This document shows positions 1 to 5,150 of a DNA stretch of 7,404 nt, in pieces; position 1 is the stretch's first letter; every line of letters begins with the position of its first letter. The stretch is from Verrucomicrobiales bacterium. GTDB taxonomy: Bacteria; Verrucomicrobiota; Verrucomicrobiae; Limisphaerales; UBA9464. A model generated the notes under the pieces. The model ran no database searches. It was not told where the DNA came from and saw only the letters and a list, made by a program, of their open reading frames with translations. The translations under genes and the position numbers were made by a program. The stretch spans positions 1 through 7,404 of the forward strand of contig SXXZ01000316.1 in the NCBI GenBank assembly GCA_005789375.1, read 5' to 3'.

Positions 1-36
1 AGTCCACAGCGGGCTTAAATCTGTCGACCTCAATCG

Positions 37-1134
37 TCACGACGACGGAGGAAACACCCAGAGCGAAGGCCGCCCGACATTGCAGTGAACGGCTCGGCCG
101 AGCAGCGTGAACGAGGCCCACGAGTAGTAGAGATTACTGCGAGCGAGATTGCCGGCGACGAACCGCGGGGGCGGATAGGCGAGCCGTTCCAGGCGCGCTT
201 GAACCGACGGAATCGGATAGAATATGTTCTGGATGGCAGCCCGGGGGCTGCCGTCTTCGCCGGTGAATTGCGGGAAGAGTTTAATCCATCCGCGGGGGTC
301 GGCGCCGGCATCAGCCGCGGCCCGGTCGGCGGCAAAGACTGCGCCCCGGCTCACGGTGGGCATTACGAGCAAACTTAAGAAGGTCCAGAGGGTCATCCAG
401 CAAGCATGTCCCATCAGGGCGAGGCCCGGCGGCCTATCGGCCAAATTGAAGACCATCGTGCCCAGGAATGTTCCCAGCAGGTTCCAAAACAGGATCAACA
501 GGAACGCTCGGACCGGCAGACCCTGGGCGATTTGCCATCGGCGGCGGTACAGTTCAGCGGCCCTTTCCGCCGCCGGCAACGCGTCCATCCATCGCGCGGG
601 TAAGAGGCTCTTCGCGCGGCGCCCCCAACCGACGATGCTGCCGGTGAAGGCAGGGTCTTCGACCGGAGTGACCAAAAGGGTTTCCCCACTTTCTAGGGTC
701 ACCTCTCGGATCGATGCCCCGGCGATCATCCGGTGCAAAAGGCTTCGTCCGAGGGCCAATGCCACCGTCGAAAGGACCAACCCAACGCAAAAGCCTCCGG
801 TCCACTGCAAACTCATTATCCCCACGAGGCCGACTCCTGCCAGAACCAGCGAGTGGGCGACGATGCCCCCAACCCAGCGGCGCAGAAATTCCAGCGGCTG
901 CGGGTGCCGAGCTGGAATCAGCACAAAGCCGCCCACAAAATCGAACACCGCTTGGATCGATACGATCGCCAGCCCCATTCCTACAGCGAGCCCCAGCGGG
1001 AAACTGCTGGATCCACCGTCCGGAATGCCTACCAACCACCCGAGGCCGGCGACCGCGCTCAGCACCCAGAATCCCACGTTGGTGATGCCCAAGCTTAGTC
1101 GACGGCGTGCCAAGGCGGATTGCTCGGAGGTCAT
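37..1134 (-). CDS. Multi-pass membrane protein, degenerate M48/HtpX-like (probable pseudopeptidase)
   Basis: A 365-residue integral membrane protein. Hydrophobic segments lie near residues 18-36, 46-74, 88-110, 112-130, 207-228 and 238-258. The order of features resembles M48 peptidases of the HtpX type. After the N-terminal membrane segments comes a cytosolic-looking stretch with DPAFTGSI (160-167) and a helix around 185-200. Two more membrane segments follow, then FAADRAAADAG (267-277) and a PSVQARLERLA tail (309-319), like the AD-containing helix and the final helix of M48 enzymes. The catalytic HExxH is absent: none of the five His residues is followed by Glu. The helix where it should lie reads YRRRW (196-200). 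The third-ligand Glu of the family's ExxxD motif corresponds to Val266. If the relationship holds, the protein cannot bind zinc in the usual way. Its function is unknown. The start is the ATG with a strong Shine-Dalgarno sequence 7 nt upstream. The gene diverges from recC and nothing ties it to DNA repair. That it is a real membrane protein gene is fairly certain; the M48 link is an inference. Confidence 0.8.
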   Translation of the reverse strand: MTSEQSALARRRLSLGITNVGFWVLSAVAGLGWLVGIPDGGSSSFPLGLAVGMGLAIVSIQAVFDFVGGFVLIPARHPQPLEFLRRWVGGIVAHSLVLAGVGLVGIMSLQWTGGFCVGLVLSTVALALGRSLLHRMIAGASIREVTLESGETLLVTPVEDPAFTGSIVGWGRRAKSLLPARWMDALPAAERAAELYRRRWQIAQGLPVRAFLLILFWNLLGTFLGTMVFNLADRPPGLALMGHACWMTLWTFLSLLVMPTVSRGAVFAADRAAADAGADPRGWIKLFPQFTGEDGSPRAAIQNIFYPIPSVQARLERLAYPPPRFVAGNLARSNLYYSWASFTLLGRAVHCNVGRPSLWVFPPSS

Positions 1135-1259
1135 CGGCGTGCTCCCTCCGCCCGGCTTTCATGGAAAGATTGCGGCTGCGCAGGCAAGAAAACCGACGGA
1201 TCGGGCTTCCGATCAGCAATCCGGCACGATTCACCCACCGCCCTGTTAAAGTGCTTCAT
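1131..1259 (-). CDS. Possible 42-residue leader ORF before the membrane protein
   Basis: An ORF of 42 codons starts at ATG 1259-1257 (MKHFNRAVGE...) and ends with a TGA at 1133-1131. That stop overlaps the ATG of the membrane protein gene as ATGA, the usual arrangement for translational coupling. A partial Shine-Dalgarno sequence, GAGGGAAG, lies 8 nt before the ATG. The same frame extends upstream to an ATG at 1313 and a TTG at 1328, but those starts have poorly spaced ribosome sites. The peptide is polar, without a signal sequence, membrane segment or recognisable domain, and is rich in Arg, Ser and Pro. It could equally be a chance reading frame in GC-rich DNA, and the downstream gene has its own strong ribosome site. 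I list it because of the exact stop/start overlap. Confidence 0.2.
   Translation of the reverse strand: MKHFNRAVGESCRIADRKPDPSVFLPAQPQSFHESRAEGARR
1142..1149 (-). promoter_or_regulatory. Shine-Dalgarno site of the membrane protein gene
   Basis: On the minus strand the sequence GGAGGGAG lies 7 nt before the ATG at 1134. It is the clearest ribosome binding site in the window and supports that start codon. By contrast, recC and recB have no comparable site. Confidence 0.7.
1199..1214. repeat. Perfect 6-bp inverted repeat, 4-nt loop
   Basis: GATCGG (1199-1204), then GCTT, then CCGATC (1209-1214). As RNA it would form a tight hairpin. As DNA it could be a small operator. Read from the minus strand it is followed within a few bases by a TTTT run, but it lies inside the leader of the membrane protein gene, so a true terminator is doubtful. 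Confidence 0.35.
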
Positions 1260-1272
1260 GGGGTCAACTTCC

Positions 1273-1299
1273 CTCAGGTGGAATGAAGTGCAACCTGAG
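1273..1299. repeat. Perfect 7-bp inverted repeat in the leader of the minus-strand gene
   Basis: CTCAGGT (1273-1279) and ACCTGAG (1293-1299) are exact reverse complements separated by 13 nt. On the minus-strand transcript the 3' arm overlaps the first bases of GAGGGAAG, the possible ribosome site of the 42-codon leader ORF. A hairpin here could therefore mask that site. As DNA, the 27-bp span would also suit a dimeric repressor. Confidence 0.4.
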
Positions 1300-1367
1300 A
1301 GCCTTTCCGACATCCACCTCCCAACCAACTCACCACCTCGGGGCCTCGGTCAATGCTCACCCATGGG

Positions 1368-1429
1368 ACCCCTCCGACTTGGGAGTCTTCTCCGAGCCTC
1401 AGGAAATCGAAACAACTCGGCGGAGGGGT
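1368..1429. repeat. Perfect 9-bp inverted repeat with a 44-nt loop
   Basis: ACCCCTCCG (1368-1376) pairs exactly with CGGAGGGGT (1421-1429). The enclosed segment contains a second small stem, GGAG (1382-1385) with CTCC (1390-1393). On the plus strand a five-T run follows at 1437-1441, 7 nt after the stem. That is too far, and the loop is too large, for a standard intrinsic terminator. It may be part of a folded 5' leader ahead of recC, or chance. Confidence 0.35.
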
Positions 1430-1595
1430 AGGACCGTTTTTGTCTCAGCGGTCGGATACCGTGTGCGCATGAACTTTGGAATGCAGACTTGTTTGTTACC
1501 GACTCCGGCTCGTTCCCCACGGCGAAGGGCGAGAGTGGCTCGTCACCTCAAAAGGCGCTCCTGCTGCGCGCGGCCGCTGGCGAGGCTTTGCAATA

Positions 1596-1653
1596 GGGAT
1601 CTTGTGATTGGGATCTCGTGATTGGGACCTCGTGATCGGGTTGCTTTGTGATC
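1596..1653 (+). repeat. Imperfect 14-bp tandem repeat upstream of recC
   Basis: Consecutive units are GGGATCTTGTGATT (1596-1609), GGGATCTCGTGATT (1610-1623) and GGGACCTCGTGATC (1624-1637), followed by a diverged 16-bp unit GGGTTGCTTTGTGATC (1638-1653). The first two units differ at one base, and the third differs from the second at two. Four GATC sites fall in this block. It ends 41 bp before the recC ATG, so it lies where a promoter, operator or 5' leader would be. It may be a protein-binding array, a slippage-prone repeat or part of a dispersed element. Confidence 0.7.
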
Positions 1654-1694
1654 CAGACGCCCGAATCCTTCGTGTTCGCTGACTGCACGCACCC

Positions 1695-4600
1695 ATGCTC
1701 CACCTCGCTGAGACCCACCCGACCCTGCTGGACGAAATCGCCCGGCAATTGGCCTGCATCCGCGAGGTCCGGGCTCGGCATTGGTTGATCTTCCCCCGAA
1801 AAGGGCTCAGGGAAGCCACGCTCCACCGTTGGGCGCAAGCTTCCGGCATCGCGAGCCATTCTCAGGAAGTCGAACTCAAGGAACTCATCGAGCAGGCTTC
1901 CGGAGGCGGCAGCGCCCGATTTGATGTGGAACGCTTGCGCTGGACCATCGCCGCAGCATTGCCCGGTCTGCAGGACAGGCCTGAGTTCCCCCTGCCCCGC
2001 GAAGCCTCATTAAGCCCGCTCGACGCCACGGTGCTGGCCTCGGCCACTCAGTTGGCCCGGATCATTCATGAAACGCTGCTCTGCCGCACCGGCGACCGGA
2101 TCTGGCCCGAGGGTTCTTTCCTGGCGGCATTGGTGGCAGAGAGCACAGTGGCCGAGCTGCTCAAGACCCATCCCGGGCTTCAGACCGACGCCGAATTCGC
2201 CGCCTCGTCCCGGGCTTGGATGGAATCCTGGCGATCCAAAGGCGGGCTTCCGCACCTCTGGATCTTGCTGGATGCCGGACTACCGGCCGGGCTGTTCCAA
2301 CGCCTGCTGCAACTGCTGCAATGCCTGCATGTTAAGGCACCCGAACACATCCACTTGTTCGCCATGGCGCCCAGCCGGGATTACTGGGCCGACCTGCCCA
2401 TCAAGTCTAAGGCCAAGGGCCGGGCCAAATCCCATCTCCCCGCACACATGGCCGACCCGGCCTCTTGCGAGCCGGCTCCAGGCGGGTTGCTCTGGGCCTT
2501 CGGTCGCGCTTCACAAGATCTCCAACGCCAATTGGCCGACACCCTCATGGCCGTCGGTGACGGCGGTGCCGACCTCGACAGCGCTGAGCCTCCCGATTCC
2601 TTGCTGGGACGCCTCCAGACCTCCTGCCGACCGGCCGCCCACTTGCCTCCGGAGGCCTTGCGCCCGCTCGCCGCCAATGACGCCTCCCTGACCGTCCACG
2701 CCACCCACACGCTCCTTCGGGAATTAGAAGTCTGCCGAGATCGAATCCTTCAGGCCTTCCAAGAGTTAGAGGGCCTTCGGCACGAAGAAATTCTCATTCT
2801 ATTAGCCAATCCGCGGGAACAAGCCCCGCTCATCGAAGCAGCGCTGGGAGGAGGATCCGAGGCGCGCCTTCCCTTCCGATTGGTGGGCGGAGGCGGGCTC
2901 GTGCTGTCCCCATTCGCGGCGAGTCTTTTGCAAGTGCTGGAGTGCCTGCAGGGCCGACTCACACTGAACGAGGTCCAAGAACTCCTCGAGAATCCGCTCA
3001 TCGCCGATCGCTTCGACCTGAACGAAGCCGACGGCGATGGCCCGACCTTGGTGGAATGGCTTCAGGACGCCCAGTTTCGATGGGGACTCACCCCGGAGCA
3101 TCGGCGGCTCTATCAAGAGGTGCCGGAGCCTCGATGGAACCTCTTCTGGGCTCTGCGGCGCTTGGGCCTGGGTGGGTTGGTTGCCGAGGGTCGGAGGGAT
3201 ACCGTGCTGGCCGCCTCCGGAGACACTTCGGCCACCGTGCCCCTCGAACGCACCAACGGGCTGGGACTGGCCTTGCTGGCTCGCTTGGCCCGCTTCGCCA
3301 CACAAATCTCTGAGGCCCGAAACCTTTGGTGCTCGGCGGGGCCTCGCTCCATTACCGACTGGAATCAGGCTCTGGGCACGATCGTCCGCGAATGCCTTTC
3401 CACCCGCATCGGCAACGCGGCCGCTCATGCCGCGGCGCTTCACAGGGACATCCTCGAACCGCTCAGCAGGGCCGCCCACCCGACCCTCCCCCTCGAAGCC
3501 TCAGCCTACTTGCGACTGCTGGCCGAAAAGCTCCCGGCCTTGAGCGACTCGGGCAGTCGGGGTAGCGGCGGCATCACCGTCGCCGACCTGCGCCATTATG
3601 CCGGAGTGCCCGCCCGGGTCGTGGTGGTGGCGGGCTTGGATGACGGGGTGTTCCCAAGATCCGAAGATCGACCGGCCTGGCACCCCTTGGCGCTGAAGCC
3701 GGCAACGGGCGATCCTTCGGCCCGAGACTCGGACCGCCACTGCCTGCTCTTGGCGATCCTAGCCTGTCAGGAGCGACTCATCCTCTCCTACCGCGGCCAC
3801 TCCGATGAGGACGGCAAGGAGCGTCCTCCCTCCACGGCATTATCCGACCTGTTAGAAGCGGCGAACCAAACCACGCCGACGGGTCTGAGCGCCCCCACTT
3901 CAACGGCCCCTTCGGCCCGCGATGCGCTCACCTTCCACCATCCGCTCAACGGGTTCAGCGCCCAGGCCCTCCGGGCCGACCGACCGGCTAGCGCCCGAGG
4001 CCAGCGCACCAGCGATTATGCGGCGGCCCTGGCCTTAAGAGACCGTCTCGGCTTCCCCCCTTATCCGGGGCCTTGGTCAGAGCCGGCTCTTCCGGCCGAG
4101 ACTGGTTGGAACCCCTCGCTGGCCGACGTGCGAACGGTGCTCGATCAACCCCAGCGCCTGTACGCCTCGCGCCTCGGGCTGCAATTGCCGGAAGAGGTCG
4201 AGACGGCCCGCGGCGAAGACCTCATCGATCCCGACGGTCTAGAACGCTGGGAGTTGCGGGACCGCCTCTTAACCGCCCGCCTGGAAGGGCTCGACACAAA
4301 CACCTTGGTCTCGGTGCTGACGGTTTCTGGCAGCCTCCCGCGGGGTAAAATTGGAGAAGCCCTGCTCACCAAAACGTTGTCTGAATTGCCCGAAGTACCC
4401 GTGTTTTCTCCGGGTGATCGACTCACCGATACCCTGAGATTTCGGCTGACCGAACCGGCTCTCACTACGGATAGAGACCCGGGTCTGGATTCGGGTTCGT
4501 CTCAGAATTCCTGGATGCTGGAGGGTCCTCCGCGGGCACGCTGGTACCGTCGTTTGGGCGAGGCGATCGTTTGGCAATTCTTTGCCTCCAAATCAAACGA

Positions 4601-5150
4601 CGCAGGCGATTACCGCAGGCAACTGCTCTTTGCCTTCGATGCACTGGCCTTGGCGGCCTCGATGCCTGAATCGAATCCTGATCCCCTCACCGAGGCGCGT
4701 TGTGTGGGCCTCGACTCCACATGGACGATGCCGATGCCTCCTCCCGAGCAGGCACGAATTCAATTGCTCCGACTGGTCCGACTGGCCCGTTTGGCCCGCT
4801 GCTGGCCATTGCCTTTCTGGCCGAAGACGACCGGAGTCGCGTTGAAAAAAGGTAAAACGTCCACGGTCTCCGCCAGCGACAACGTCCTCAGTTTTCCGGC
4901 GAGCCACGATTCGGTAAAGGTGTTGGACGCAGCCTTCTCACAATGGGCTTCCGAGAACGAAGACAACTCGGGAGGTGCTGACTGCTCACTCCCGTCCACC
5001 CGCGCGCTCTTCCGGGGCTGCGAAAACCCCTACGAGTGGGCCCCGGAGGGTCTGCCCGAATGGCTGCCACATCCGGGAACACCCTTGGCCTGGCGTCTGA
5101 TAGCTGAGACCGAATCGTGGCGGGCGACGCTGAACCTGACCTCCGCATGA
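1695..5150 (+). CDS. recC: Exodeoxyribonuclease V gamma subunit RecC
   Basis: RecC is the structural and Chi-scanning subunit of the RecBCD helicase-nuclease. It holds RecB and RecD together, splits the duplex and surveys the 3' strand. The length, 1151 residues, is close to that of E. coli RecC (about 1120). Recognisable segments in order are HIHLFAMAPSRDYW (218-231), the HATHTLLRELEVCRDRI block from 335, and NPREQAPLIEAALGG (about 373-387). These are followed by RWGLTPEHR (462-470), VVVVAGLDDGVFPR (642-655), DRHCLLLAIL (from 680) with SYRGHSDEDGKERPPS, LDQPQRLYASRLGL (816-829) and LPRGKIGE (881-888). The GLDDGVFPR block matches the GMNDGVYPR block of E. coli RecC. No Walker A motif is present, as expected of RecC's inactive helicase fold. 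The ATG at 1695 is the first possible ATG, since an in-frame TGA lies at 1680-1682. No Shine-Dalgarno sequence precedes it. The stop overlaps the recB start. Confidence 0.93.
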   Translation: MLHLAETHPTLLDEIARQLACIREVRARHWLIFPRKGLREATLHRWAQASGIASHSQEVELKELIEQASGGGSARFDVERLRWTIAAALPGLQDRPEFPLPREASLSPLDATVLASATQLARIIHETLLCRTGDRIWPEGSFLAALVAESTVAELLKTHPGLQTDAEFAASSRAWMESWRSKGGLPHLWILLDAGLPAGLFQRLLQLLQCLHVKAPEHIHLFAMAPSRDYWADLPIKSKAKGRAKSHLPAHMADPASCEPAPGGLLWAFGRASQDLQRQLADTLMAVGDGGADLDSAEPPDSLLGRLQTSCRPAAHLPPEALRPLAANDASLTVHATHTLLRELEVCRDRILQAFQELEGLRHEEILILLANPREQAPLIEAALGGGSEARLPFRLVGGGGLVLSPFAASLLQVLECLQGRLTLNEVQELLENPLIADRFDLNEADGDGPTLVEWLQDAQFRWGLTPEHRRLYQEVPEPRWNLFWALRRLGLGGLVAEGRRDTVLAASGDTSATVPLERTNGLGLALLARLARFATQISEARNLWCSAGPRSITDWNQALGTIVRECLSTRIGNAAAHAAALHRDILEPLSRAAHPTLPLEASAYLRLLAEKLPALSDSGSRGSGGITVADLRHYAGVPARVVVVAGLDDGVFPRSEDRPAWHPLALKPATGDPSARDSDRHCLLLAILACQERLILSYRGHSDEDGKERPPSTALSDLLEAANQTTPTGLSAPTSTAPSARDALTFHHPLNGFSAQALRADRPASARGQRTSDYAAALALRDRLGFPPYPGPWSEPALPAETGWNPSLADVRTVLDQPQRLYASRLGLQLPEEVETARGEDLIDPDGLERWELRDRLLTARLEGLDTNTLVSVLTVSGSLPRGKIGEALLTKTLSELPEVPVFSPGDRLTDTLRFRLTEPALTTDRDPGLDSGSSQNSWMLEGPPRARWYRRLGEAIVWQFFASKSNDAGDYRRQLLFAFDALALAASMPESNPDPLTEARCVGLDSTWTMPMPPPEQARIQLLRLVRLARLARCWPLPFWPKTTGVALKKGKTSTVSASDNVLSFPASHDSVKVLDAAFSQWASENEDNSGGADCSLPSTRALFRGCENPYEWAPEGLPEWLPHPGTPLAWRLIAETESWRATLNLTSA
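5147..5150 (+). promoter_or_regulatory. ATGA stop/start overlap joining recC and recB
   Basis: The recB ATG (5147-5149) and the recC TGA (5148-5150) share bases as ATGA. No Shine-Dalgarno sequence precedes the recB start, so recB is probably translated by coupling to recC. This suits fixed subunit stoichiometry in the RecBCD complex. Confidence 0.8.

Larger units (their letters stand above)
1135..1694. other. Intergenic region between divergent genes
   Basis: These 560 bases separate the 5' ends of the membrane protein gene and recC, so promoters for both directions should lie here. I see no tRNA, rRNA, known riboswitch or convincing sigma-70 -35/-10 pair. Short open frames on both strands lack protein-like composition, domains and good ribosome sites, apart from the doubtful 42-codon leader. 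The structure present consists of three perfect inverted repeats (1199-1214, 1273-1299, 1368-1429) and an imperfect tandem repeat (1596-1653). For two divergent genes with no other content, 560 bp is long, so an unrecognised regulatory RNA or dispersed repeat is possible. Confidence 0.6.

Noticed and set aside
224..1249. A 341-codon open frame on the plus strand opposite the membrane protein gene
   Set aside because: Its translation is rich in Arg, Pro and Ser with no domain, while the opposite strand encodes a coherent membrane protein with a strong ribosome site. It is a shadow frame of GC-rich DNA.
1432..1453. GACCG...CGGTC inverted repeat around a T-run
   Set aside because: The stem is only 5 bp with a 12-nt loop, and the T-run is in the loop rather than after the stem, so it is not an intrinsic terminator.
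1120..1621. Plus-strand open frames of about 100 codons in the intergenic region (1120-1431 and 1283-1621)
   Set aside because: They lack recognisable domains, protein-like composition and good ribosome sites, and they overlap the inverted repeats and each other.
1496..1859. Minus-strand open frames of 103-117 codons over the tandem repeat and the recC start
   Set aside because: They run antisense into conserved recC coding sequence, and their translation largely reflects the 14-bp repeat, with no protein-like features.
2381..3479. Long minus-strand open frames opposite recC (2381-2710 and 2802-3479)
   Set aside because: The plus-strand frame carries continuous RecC similarity across this region. 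The antisense frames have no recognisable domain.
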